The translations under genes and the position numbers were made by a program. DNA of 39,706 bases from NCBI GenBank assembly GCA_016789745.1, contig JAEUQF010000329.1:1-39706 (forward strand), given 5' to 3'. Shown here in pieces: positions 1 through 7,945 of the stretch (positions are counted from its first letter, which is position 1; every line of letters begins with the position of its first letter). The notes under the pieces were generated by a model. It had not been told where the DNA came from. It worked only from the letters and a program-made list of their open reading frames with translations, and made no database searches. Origin of the DNA: Bryobacterales bacterium. GTDB lineage: Bacteria; Acidobacteriota; Terriglobia; Bryobacterales; Bryobacteraceae.

Positions 1-345
1 GAGCCGGATCATAAGGCATTGCAAGTGAAGATCGGGGAGTTGTCTTCCGAAGATGTGCTGGCGTATATCCGGGAAATGGAGCGGTATCTAAAGATCACGG
101 TGGAGACGCGTGCCAACGAGGAAGAAGCGCCAAAGAGCAAGGACGAACTGGTTTACCAGGAGGAAGTCATCGACACCGGGGACTATGGGTGGAATGGCGA
201 CCTGTCGTTTCCGGAGCCGCGGACGCCGCAGATTCAGGAATCCACCGATGGCACCGAGAAAGAGGAGGAGGCCGTGGATCCGGATGGCGAAGGGGATGAC
301 GAGGAAGAGTTGCTGGTCACCGATGAAGCAGAACTGGAGGACTGA
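1..345 (+). CDS. Hypothetical protein with acidic tail, 5' end outside window
   Basis: The frame is open from the first base and ends with TGA at 343-345, so only the last 114 residues are visible. The visible part begins with a predicted amphipathic helix (ELSSEDVLAYIREMERYL). It then becomes low-complexity and strongly acidic, finishing in runs of Glu and Asp. I do not recognise the family. A TTG at 19 could serve as a start, but the frame continues upstream of it and there is no good ribosome-binding site, so a truncated longer gene is more likely. It lies 6 bp before the next gene, and the two plus the following LysM/peptidoglycan-binding gene look like one operon. That context suggests a component of a contractile secretion or phage-tail-like module, which is inference only. 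Confidence 0.55.
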   Translation, partial: EPDHKALQVKIGELSSEDVLAYIREMERYLKITVETRANEEEAPKSKDELVYQEEVIDTGDYGWNGDLSFPEPRTPQIQESTDGTEKEEEAVDPDGEGDDEEELLVTDEAELED

Positions 346-351
346 GCCGGC

Positions 352-762
352 GTGACGGGGACGTTGGTGCTGCGAGAAGAGAGCATGGCGGTGTTGCGGC
401 AGGACGCGGGCCGGCGTTTCTTGCGGCGGATGGTGGGGGAGTTGCGGCGGCAGTTTCCGGACGAAGCGGAGGGGCTGCGGCCGGCTGGGGTATTGGCGGG
501 GTTGGCGCAGGCGCGATCGTACGGGTTGTCGGGCTCGCGCGACCTGTTCCGTTACTTCTGTCTATTGCTGCTGGCGGGATGGGACGGGCAATCCGAGCCG
601 CAACAGCCGTGGCTGGATGGGATATTGCGGGATTCGCGGATGTCGACGCCGGCGCAGCGGCTGGAGTATGCCTGGAAGCATCTGGAGCGGCAGCTACGGG
701 TAGCGCAGGAGAATGCCGCGGCGCGGCGGCGGTTTGCCTTAGGCACGGCGAGTGTCCGATAA
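352..762 (+). CDS. Small protein of the type encoded beside vgrG/PAAR genes (T6SS accessory)
   Basis: A 136-residue soluble protein with no signal peptide. It starts at GTG 352, with GGAGG at 336-340 inside the end of the preceding gene. The block YGLSGSRDLFRYFCLLLLAGW, then a Pro-Trp-Leu segment and a C-terminal helix, resembles small proteins I associate with VgrG/DUF4123/PAAR modules of type VI secretion systems. Those have a 'YG(I/L)xSERDxxxYxxLMF...PWAxxIL' pattern. The match is from memory and was not searched. Its stop overlaps the start of the next gene by 11 bp, implying translational coupling. The family has no established biochemical activity that I know of; a role in effector loading or assembly would be a guess. 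Confidence 0.6.
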   Translation: MTGTLVLREESMAVLRQDAGRRFLRRMVGELRRQFPDEAEGLRPAGVLAGLAQARSYGLSGSRDLFRYFCLLLLAGWDGQSEPQQPWLDGILRDSRMSTPAQRLEYAWKHLERQLRVAQENAAARRRFALGTASVR

Positions 763-1786
763 GTTGGGGCGGATGGCGGCGGCGGCCGCCGCGGCGAACG
801 GGTTCAGCGCGAACGCGCCGGGGGCGGTGTCGGCGGAGTGTCCGAAGCCGGAGCCGCGCGAAGCGATTGAAGTGCGGGTGTTCGATGAGGCCGATCAGCC
901 GGTGGCATCGGTGGCGCTGGAACTGCAACGGTCGCCGGAGTCGGTGGTGCTGGCGTTGACTGATGGAGAAGGCCACGCGCGCTTTGACGGTTTGGTACCG
1001 GGGTCGTACCAACTGGCGTTGCCGGCCACCGATGAGAAGGCCTGGGAGCTGATCCGGCAGGAGGCTTTGCCGCCGCCTTTGGATAAAAGTTCGGGGGATG
1101 CGGGGTGGCAGGCCCCGGTGGAAGGTGGGCAGGCGGAGACGTGGGAGGTGCGGCTGGGCGACTCGATGTCGAGCATTGCATTTCATTGCGGGCTGCTGCC
1201 GGAGACGGTATGGTCTTTCAGGGCGAATGCGGGGTTGCAGGCGAGCCGGCAACACAAGCAGATTCTGCATCCGGGAGACGTGGTGCATCTGCCGCGGCGG
1301 CAGCGGAAGAGCATCGGCGCCAGTACGACGAACCGCTATGACCTGCGTCGCAAGGGTGTTCCGGAGATGTTGCGGATCCGTTTTCTGGACTTCCAGCAGG
1401 AGCCCTGCCGGGAGGTTCCCTACCTGTTGAACCTGCAGGTGGACGATGGGACGGCGCTTCCGGCCCGCGAGGGGCAGACGGACGGGGCGGGGTTCTTGAT
1501 TGAGCCGATTCCGCCGAACCTGGCCGAGGCGGTGGTGTTGTTGGGGAGGGCGCCGGAGGTTCGGGAGACTCGATTCCGGCTGGGGTATGTGAATCCGGTC
1601 GGGGAAATGTCGGGCGCGCAGGCGCGGTTGAACAATCTGGGGTATTGGTGTGGAGAGGAATCGGGCGAAGAAACTGAGCTGACCGTAGCGGCGTTGCGGC
1701 GGTTCCAGGCCGACCAGGGGCTGGAGCCGACGGGCAAACTGGATGGGGAAACCAAAGCGCGGCTGCAACAGGACTTCCTTTCCTAG
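752..1786 (+). CDS. LysM-like and peptidoglycan-binding domain protein (T6SS-associated type)
   Basis: A 344-residue protein read from GTG 752, overlapping the previous gene by 11 bp. An Ala-rich N-terminus is followed by a beta-sandwich resembling carboxypeptidase-regulatory domains (about residues 35-90). A LysM-like unit follows (about 125-185: 'VRLGDSMSSIAF...LHPGDVVHLPR'), then a second beta-rich segment. The C-terminus is a PG_binding_1-like helical domain (about 285-344, with 'AQARLNNLGYWCG' and 'ALRRFQADQGLEPTGKLD'). No signal peptide is visible, so it is either cytoplasmic or delivered by a secretion apparatus. Proteins with this architecture occur beside vgrG genes and are presumed to engage cell wall in attacker or target. 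No catalytic domain is visible. A DNA-free interval of about 160 bp separates it from the next gene. Confidence 0.7.
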   Translation: MSDKLGRMAAAAAAANGFSANAPGAVSAECPKPEPREAIEVRVFDEADQPVASVALELQRSPESVVLALTDGEGHARFDGLVPGSYQLALPATDEKAWELIRQEALPPPLDKSSGDAGWQAPVEGGQAETWEVRLGDSMSSIAFHCGLLPETVWSFRANAGLQASRQHKQILHPGDVVHLPRRQRKSIGASTTNRYDLRRKGVPEMLRIRFLDFQQEPCREVPYLLNLQVDDGTALPAREGQTDGAGFLIEPIPPNLAEAVVLLGRAPEVRETRFRLGYVNPVGEMSGAQARLNNLGYWCGEESGEETELTVAALRRFQADQGLEPTGKLDGETKARLQQDFLS

Positions 1787-1945
1787 GCCGGTGCAGGTGT
1801 GAGTAAATGCACGTTGAGGTCAGCGTTATCGCGCAGTGCTATGCCATAATCCGGTAGCTTTACTGTCTAACCACATCATCCACTCGCGTAAGGAGACCCG
1901 ACGCCCCCGCCATGCGCTCACTTTCCCCAAGCCCTGAGGATTCTA

Positions 1946-4900
1946 ATGCGCAGTAGTTCGGCGTCGACGCTACCGTTTTTGGCCGGTGGTGGCGAGATGG
2001 GGCGCCGGATTCGCGATTTCGAGTGGTCCGGGCACGCCTTGGGGCCGGCACACCTGTGGCCGCAAAGTCTGAAGACAGCGATCAGTCTGATTCTGACGTC
2101 GCAACACCCGATGTGGATCGGATGGGGGCCGGAGCTTTCATTTCTCTACAACGATGCGTATCTGCATGTGCTGGGGACGGCGAAGCACGAGTGGGCGCTG
2201 GGCCGTCCGGCGGGGGAAGTGTGGGCGGAGATCTGGGATGTGTGCGGGCCGCTGGCGGAGAAGGTGCTGCGGCACGGAGAGGCGAGCTTCGTAGACGATG
2301 TCCGGCTGTTCATGAATCGGGGGCAATTTCTGGAAGAGACCTGGTATTCGTTCTCTTACAGCCCGATTCGGGATGAATCGGGAGAGATTGGGGGACTATT
2401 CTGCCCGTCGACCGATGTGACGCCTAAGGTAATCGGGGCGCGGCGTTTGCGGACGCTGGCCGAACTGTCGTCGAACGCGCTGGTGGAGAAGACGATTATG
2501 GGGGCGTGCCGGACGGCGGCGGCGACGTTATCGAAGAACCGGGACGATCTGCCGTTTGCGCTGCTGTATCTGCGCGACCATAGCCAGGCGAGCCTGGCGG
2601 AACTGATTCATTTGGGCTGCGCGGGGGAATTCCTGACGCCGGAGCGGGTGGATTTGGATGCGCCGTTGGGGTCGGCGTGGCCGATTGCGGAGGTGGTGCG
2701 CTCGGGGCAGCCGCGGTGCGTGGCGTTGCATGGCGGCGAGTATGGGGCATTGCCGGAAGGGTTGGAGGGGCAGCGCGTGCAGGAGGCGATGGTGCTGCCA
2801 ATTGCTTCCCGGAGTGAAAGCAATATCGCGGGTGTGCTGATTGCCGGGGTGAGCCCGGCGCGGCGGTTAGACAACGACTACCAGATGTTTTTGGAACTGG
2901 CGGCGTCGTATATCGGCACGGCGATTCAGAACGCGAGGGCGGCGGAGGACGAGCGGCGCCGGGTGGATGCGCTGGCGGCGCTGGACCGTGCCAAGACGGT
3001 GTTTTTCTCGAATGTGAGCCATGAGTTCCGGACGCCGCTGACGCTGCTGTTGGGGCCGCTGGAGCAGACGATGGCGAGTCCGGCGCTGGGCGAAGCCGAC
3101 CGCGAGCGTCTGGCAACGGCGCATCGCAATAGTTTGCGGTTGTTGAAGCTGGTGAACTCGCTGCTGGATTTCTCGCGGATCGAGGCGGGGCGCGTGCAAG
3201 CCACGTATGAAGCGGTGGATCTGGCCGCCTATACGCGGGATCTGGCATCGAACTTCCGGGCGACGATGGAGGCGGCGGGGCTGCAGTATAACGTGCACTG
3301 CCCGCAGCTGCCGCAGCGGGTTTATGTGGACCGCGAGATGTGGGAGAAGATTGTTCTGAATCTGCTCTCGAACGCGTTCAAGTTCACGTTCGAGGGGAGC
3401 GTGACGGTGGCGGTGGAAGCGTCGGCGACGCACGTGCTGTTGTCGGTAACCGACACCGGTACGGGGATTCCGGAGTGTGAACTGCCGCGGCTGTTTGAGC
3501 GCTTCCACCGGGTGGCGGGGGCGCGGGGGAGGACGTACGAAGGGACAGGGATCGGGCTGGCGCTAATTCAGGAACTGGTGAAGCTGCACGGGGGCACGGT
3601 GTCGGTGGAGAGCCGGTTGGGGCAGGGGAGCCGGTTCACGGTATCGATTCCGTTCGGCAGCGAGCATCTGCCCCAAGGCCGGATTGCCAATGCCGCGGCG
3701 CCGGACGGCATGCGTACGCGCACGTTTACCGAAGAAGCGGCGGGTTGGTTGACGCCGGAAACTCCGGCGGTTCCGGTGGCGGCGCCGGCACGTCCGCGGA
3801 TTGTGCTGGCCGATGACAACGCGGACATGCGGGTGCACGTGCAACGCATTCTGGAGCCGATTGCCGAGGTGGTGGCGGTGAGCAACGGCCGGGCGGCGCT
3901 GGAGGAGGTCCGGCGGCAGAAGCCGGACTTGCTGCTGTCCGATATCATGATGCCGGCCCTCGATGGATTTGGGCTATTGGCGGAGCTGCGGCGGGATCCG
4001 AGTTTGTCGACGCTTTCGGTGATTTTGCTATCGGCGCGGGCGGGAGAAGAGGCGCGCAGCGACGGGATGCTGGCGGGGGCGGACGATTACCTGGTGAAGC
4101 CGTTCAGCGCGCGGGAATTGACGGCGCTGGTGACGGCGCATCTGAAGCTGGCGCAGGCGCGGCGTGAGGCCGATGAGCGGGCGGCGACGATACTGGAGAG
4201 CATCACGGACGCGTTCGCGGCCTTCGACCAGAACTGGCGGTACACGTATGTGAATGCGGAGTTCGAACGGCTGTGGCCGGGGTATCCGCGCGGGGTATTG
4301 TTGGGGAGCAACCATTGGGAGACGTTCCCGCAGGCGCGGGGGGCAGTGCTGGAGACGGAGCTGCGGCGGGCGATGACGCTGCGGGTGGCAGTGGAGTTCG
4401 ACAACTACGACGCGTCGACGGACCGCTGGTTCCATACCAAGGCATTTCCGTCGCCGGCGGGTGGGTTGTCGGTGTTCTTTGAAGAGATCACGGGCAGGAA
4501 GCGGGCCGAGGAGGCGCTTCTGCGAAGCGAGCATCGTTTCCGGGCCTTCGTGACGAGCACCTCCGATGCGGTGTACCGGATGAGTGCGGACTGGCGAGAG
4601 ATGCGCCAGTTGGATGGGAAGGCATTCCTACCCGATACGCGGCGTTCGAGCGTTTCGTGGCTGGACCGCTACATCCCCTATGAGGAGCGGGCGCGGGTGA
4701 CGGCGGCCATCCGGCAGGCGGTGGAGACGCGGTCGGTGTTCGAGTTGGAGCACCGCGTTGTGCGGGCCGATGGATCGATTGGCTGGACGTTCTCGCGGGC
4801 GGTGCCGTTGCTGCAGGAAGACGGGACGATACGCGAGTGGTTTGGGACGGCACGTGACATCACGCGGGAGCGCGAGTCGCAGTTGGCGCTGCGGGAAGCC

Positions 4901-6763
4901 GAGGATCGGATGCGGCGGCTGGATCAGGAACAGAACCTGGTGCTGGAGCAGATTGCGGCGGGGGTACCGCTGGAGGAGAGCCTGCGGGAACTGACGCGGG
5001 CGGTGGCTCGGCTGGCACCGGGGTGCCAGGCGTGTGTGCTGGTGGGGGAGGCGGGTTCGGATACAGTGGGCGAGTGTTATTCGGCGACGCTAGCTCCCGA
5101 GACAGGGGCGGGGGTGTTACTGACAGATGCCCCGACGCGGTTGGGATTTGCGCGGACGCTCCCGGTATTTTTTGAGAATGACACGATTCCGGCGTGTTTC
5201 TGCCTGTGCCTGCCGGAAGGGCAACCAACGAATTGGGAACGGCGGCTGGCCGATTTTGGGGCACATGCGGCGGGGCTGGCGTTGCAGCGTCACCAGGCAG
5301 AGGATCGGGTGCGGCAAAGCCATCGGGCCTTGGCGGAGTTGGTGCAGCGGGCGCCGTTTGGGCTATACATTGTGGACTCGGACTTCCGTCTGGCGCACGC
5401 GAACCCGCGTACGCTGGCGGGGGCATTTCGCAACGTGCAGCCGGCGATCGGGCGGGACTTCGGGGAGGTGATGCGGGCGATCTGGCCGGAGCCGCTGGCG
5501 ACGGAGCTGATAGGGCTGTTCCGCCGGACTCTGGAGACGGGCGAGCCGTACATTTCGAGCGACTTCGTGAGCCCGCGCCAGGACATTGAGGCGACCGAGG
5601 CGTACGAATGGGAGATCCACCGGATGGTGCTGCCGGACGGGCAGTTTGGGGTGGTGTGTTACTACTTCGACTCGACACGGGTGAGAACCGTGGAGGCGGC
5701 ACTGCGGGAAAGCGAAGAGCGGCTGCGGTTGGCGACCGAAACGGGCAAGGTAGGGGTGTGGGATTGGGATCTGACGAGCGGGAAGATTACCTGGACAGAC
5801 TCACTGTACGATGTGCATGGCATTGACAAGGCGACGTTCCCGAATACGCTGGAGGCGTACCAATCGCTGGTTCATCCGGATGACCGGGAGATGACCGAGA
5901 AGGCGATGGCGCGGGCCATTGCGGAGGATGTGCCGTATGAAGTGACGCGCAGGGCGATCCGTCCGGATGGCAGCATTATCTGGTTGTACAGTCATGCGAA
6001 GGTGCTGCGGCGGGAAGTGCGGCCGGTGCGGATGCTGGGAGCGACGCTGGACGTGACGGCATTGAAGCGAGTGGAAGAGGAATTGCGGCATGCTAACCAG
6101 GATCTGGAGCAGTTCGCCTACTCGGCCAGCCATGATCTGCAGGAGCCGCTGCGGAGTGTGAAGATTTACTCGGAGTTGGTGCGAAAGCGCTACGCGCAGC
6201 ATTTTGATGAGCAGGGGCTTCTGTTTCTGGAGTACATCGGGACCGGGGCCACGCGGATGGAGACGCTGATCAGCGATCTGCTGACGTATACGCGGGCCAC
6301 TCAGTTGGAAGGGCCGACGGGGCACGCCGCGGCCTCCGAGGCGTTGCGGTTTGCGCTGGATGGGCTATCGAAGGCGATTGCCGAGAGCGGGGCATCGATC
6401 CAGCTCGGCGCATTGCCGTCGTTGCCGGTGCATCGCACGCATCTGCAGTTGCTGTTTCAGAACCTGGTGGGCAATGCGATCAAGTACCGGCGGGACGGGG
6501 AGCCGCTGGCGATCCGGCTGGCGGCGACGCGGCAGAGCCAGGGCTGGCTGTTTTCGGTGGAAGACAACGGCATCGGGATTGAGCCGGCGTATCACGAGCG
6601 GATTTTTGGGATCTTTAAGCGGCTGCATTCGAGTTCGAAGTATCCGGGGACCGGGATTGGACTGGCAATCTGCCAGCGGATCGTGGAGCGGTATAACGGG
6701 CGGATCTGGGTGACGTCGGAACCGGGTAAGGGATCGACGTTCTATTTCACGCTGCCGGCTTGA
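1946..6763 (+). CDS. Giant hybrid sensor histidine kinase with two kinase cores
   Basis: A 1605-residue cytoplasmic protein; no transmembrane segment is obvious. Approximate domain order: PAS-like (15-145), GAF (165-330), HisKA with phospho-acceptor His359 (SHEFRTP), HATPase (460-570, 'DTGTGIP', 'GTGIGLAL'), receiver (610-735) with phospho-acceptor Asp666 (LLSDIMMP), PAS (745-850), PAS (860-975), GAF (990-1120), PAS (1125-1250), PAS (1255-1375), a second HisKA with His1396 (SHDLQEPLR), and a second HATPase (1490-1605, 'DNGIGIEP', 'GTGIGLAIC'). The second core is of the phytochrome-like HWE/HisKA type seen with Rcp1-like receivers. The start at ATG 1946 has GAGGA at 1936-1940. There is no adjacent DNA-binding regulator, so the output partner is unknown. 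Both catalytic cores keep their key residues. Third codon positions are strongly G-rich. Confidence 0.95.
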   Translation: MRSSSASTLPFLAGGGEMGRRIRDFEWSGHALGPAHLWPQSLKTAISLILTSQHPMWIGWGPELSFLYNDAYLHVLGTAKHEWALGRPAGEVWAEIWDVCGPLAEKVLRHGEASFVDDVRLFMNRGQFLEETWYSFSYSPIRDESGEIGGLFCPSTDVTPKVIGARRLRTLAELSSNALVEKTIMGACRTAAATLSKNRDDLPFALLYLRDHSQASLAELIHLGCAGEFLTPERVDLDAPLGSAWPIAEVVRSGQPRCVALHGGEYGALPEGLEGQRVQEAMVLPIASRSESNIAGVLIAGVSPARRLDNDYQMFLELAASYIGTAIQNARAAEDERRRVDALAALDRAKTVFFSNVSHEFRTPLTLLLGPLEQTMASPALGEADRERLATAHRNSLRLLKLVNSLLDFSRIEAGRVQATYEAVDLAAYTRDLASNFRATMEAAGLQYNVHCPQLPQRVYVDREMWEKIVLNLLSNAFKFTFEGSVTVAVEASATHVLLSVTDTGTGIPECELPRLFERFHRVAGARGRTYEGTGIGLALIQELVKLHGGTVSVESRLGQGSRFTVSIPFGSEHLPQGRIANAAAPDGMRTRTFTEEAAGWLTPETPAVPVAAPARPRIVLADDNADMRVHVQRILEPIAEVVAVSNGRAALEEVRRQKPDLLLSDIMMPALDGFGLLAELRRDPSLSTLSVILLSARAGEEARSDGMLAGADDYLVKPFSARELTALVTAHLKLAQARREADERAATILESITDAFAAFDQNWRYTYVNAEFERLWPGYPRGVLLGSNHWETFPQARGAVLETELRRAMTLRVAVEFDNYDASTDRWFHTKAFPSPAGGLSVFFEEITGRKRAEEALLRSEHRFRAFVTSTSDAVYRMSADWREMRQLDGKAFLPDTRRSSVSWLDRYIPYEERARVTAAIRQAVETRSVFELEHRVVRADGSIGWTFSRAVPLLQEDGTIREWFGTARDITRERESQLALREAEDRMRRLDQEQNLVLEQIAAGVPLEESLRELTRAVARLAPGCQACVLVGEAGSDTVGECYSATLAPETGAGVLLTDAPTRLGFARTLPVFFENDTIPACFCLCLPEGQPTNWERRLADFGAHAAGLALQRHQAEDRVRQSHRALAELVQRAPFGLYIVDSDFRLAHANPRTLAGAFRNVQPAIGRDFGEVMRAIWPEPLATELIGLFRRTLETGEPYISSDFVSPRQDIEATEAYEWEIHRMVLPDGQFGVVCYYFDSTRVRTVEAALRESEERLRLATETGKVGVWDWDLTSGKITWTDSLYDVHGIDKATFPNTLEAYQSLVHPDDREMTEKAMARAIAEDVPYEVTRRAIRPDGSIIWLYSHAKVLRREVRPVRMLGATLDVTALKRVEEELRHANQDLEQFAYSASHDLQEPLRSVKIYSELVRKRYAQHFDEQGLLFLEYIGTGATRMETLISDLLTYTRATQLEGPTGHAAASEALRFALDGLSKAIAESGASIQLGALPSLPVHRTHLQLLFQNLVGNAIKYRRDGEPLAIRLAATRQSQGWLFSVEDNGIGIEPAYHERIFGIFKRLHSSSKYPGTGIGLAICQRIVERYNGRIWVTSEPGKGSTFYFTLPA

Positions 6764-6794
6764 GGGAAGACGCGGCATAATCGTCAGTACGCTT

Positions 6795-7784
6795 ATGCTG
6801 CGAGCTATCGTTGTTTTTCTTGTTTTGCCGCTGTGGGCATTGGCCGAGACGCACACAATACGGCCGAACCGATATCACGAGACGTTTGCGGCGCATGAGC
6901 CGATAGCGCGTCTGCGGCCGGGCGATACGGTGGTGACGAAGCTGCTGGACTCGCGCGGGCGCGATGAGACGGGCAAGCTGATCCACGATGGGGACAACGT
7001 GCTGACCGGGCCGTTCTATATCGAAGGGGCCGAGCCGGGCGATACGTTGGTGGTGAAGCTGGACCGTGTGCGGTTGAACCGGGACTGGGGATGGAACGGG
7101 GTTCGGGTGAGTACGGACGCGCTGGCGCCAGGGCGGATAGAAGGGCTGGAGTCGCCGATTTGCTGTGAGGAGTGGCTGCAGCCGAAGCGGCGCAATGCGT
7201 TGAAGTGGAATCTGGATCCGGCCACGGGGGTGATGCGGCCGTCGCAGCCGTTGGGGAATCGGTTGAAGGCGGAGTTTCCGGCGCATCCCTCGGTGGGGTG
7301 TGTGGGGGTGGCGCCGCCGATCAAGCAGGCGATCTCGTCGGGGCCGATGGGCCGGTATGGCGGGAACCTGGACTACAACGGGATTGATGAGGGATCCGTG
7401 GTGTATCTGCCGGTGTACGAGCGGGGTGCTTATTTCCTGTTGGGCGATGCGCATGCGGGCTTTGGGGATGGGGAGTTGATCGGGCAGGGGACGGAGACGT
7501 CGATGGATGTGACGTTCACGGTGAGCCTCCGGAAGGGCGTGTCGGTGGGGTGGCCGCGGGTGGAGCGGGCGGATTCCATTGTGACGCTGGGGGCGACGCC
7601 GGGGGCGTTGGAACGGGCATTCCGGGAGGCGGTGTCGGAGATGCTGGCGTGGTTGCAGGCCGATTGGGGGCTGTCGCAGCGGGAGGCGCATACGCTGGTG
7701 CATATGACGGCGGAACTACGGGTGGCGAGCTGGTTTGGGACCGGGGCGGTGATTGTGCCGAAGAAGCATTTGCCGGCGCGATGA
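6795..7784 (+). CDS. Secreted acetamidase/formamidase family protein
   Basis: A 329-residue protein with a clear signal peptide (about residues 1-18, cleaved after ALA). The mature part follows the FmdA/AmdA family: an early 'RPGDTVV' strand, 'GPFYIEGAEPGDTLVV', a conserved 'HPSVGCVGVAPP' segment and 'GGNLDYNGIDEGSVVYLPV'. It ends with 'GDAHAGFGDGELIG' and a C-terminal helical part containing 'AHTLVHMTAELRV'. Family members hydrolyse short-chain amides such as formamide or acetamide to the acid and ammonia; secreted acidobacterial members are uncharacterised, so the substrate is unknown. It sits 31 bp after the kinase gene on the same strand but has no strong ribosome-binding site. Co-transcription with the kinase is possible but unproven. 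Confidence 0.88.
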   Translation: MLRAIVVFLVLPLWALAETHTIRPNRYHETFAAHEPIARLRPGDTVVTKLLDSRGRDETGKLIHDGDNVLTGPFYIEGAEPGDTLVVKLDRVRLNRDWGWNGVRVSTDALAPGRIEGLESPICCEEWLQPKRRNALKWNLDPATGVMRPSQPLGNRLKAEFPAHPSVGCVGVAPPIKQAISSGPMGRYGGNLDYNGIDEGSVVYLPVYERGAYFLLGDAHAGFGDGELIGQGTETSMDVTFTVSLRKGVSVGWPRVERADSIVTLGATPGALERAFREAVSEMLAWLQADWGLSQREAHTLVHMTAELRVASWFGTGAVIVPKKHLPAR

Positions 7785-7822
7785 AGGTCTCTCGCTAAGA
7801 GGCAGACGTTTCCGGAAAGTCG

Positions 7823-7852
7823 CGCACAGAGACGCCAAGGACGCAGAGAAAA
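7823..7852. repeat. Intergenic 'cacagagacgccaaggacg' type dispersed motif
   Basis: The convergent gap between the amidase and sulfatase genes contains a purine-rich stretch built from near-repeats of 'gacgc(c/a)'. It closely resembles an intergenic sequence I recall from many unrelated environmental bacterial genomes, usually as 'cgcagagacgcaaaggacgc' variants. Only one copy is present here, so its repeat status rests on memory rather than on this window. No long hairpin or terminator T-run was found in the gap. Confidence 0.3.
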
Positions 7853-7945
7853 CAACGCCAAGCCATAGGCACGTGCCCGCGGGGCTTGGGGTGCTCCGTT
7901 GAACGATAGTTTGCGGGGAGGGCGGTACTCGGCTTGTAGTCACCG

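Noticed and set aside
317..1768. Long open frame (483 codons) on the minus strand
   Set aside because: It is Pro/Arg/His-rich, has no domain features and lies wholly opposite the two well-supported plus-strand genes; high GC explains the lack of stops.
1840..1850. Possible -10 box (CATAAT) upstream of the giant kinase
   Set aside because: No acceptable -35 sequence lies at 16-18 bp spacing.
1912..1956. 14-codon leader peptide overlapping the giant kinase start
   Set aside because: The AGGAG upstream is about 17 nt away, the peptide has no recognisable feature, and ATG 1946 has its own GAGGA.
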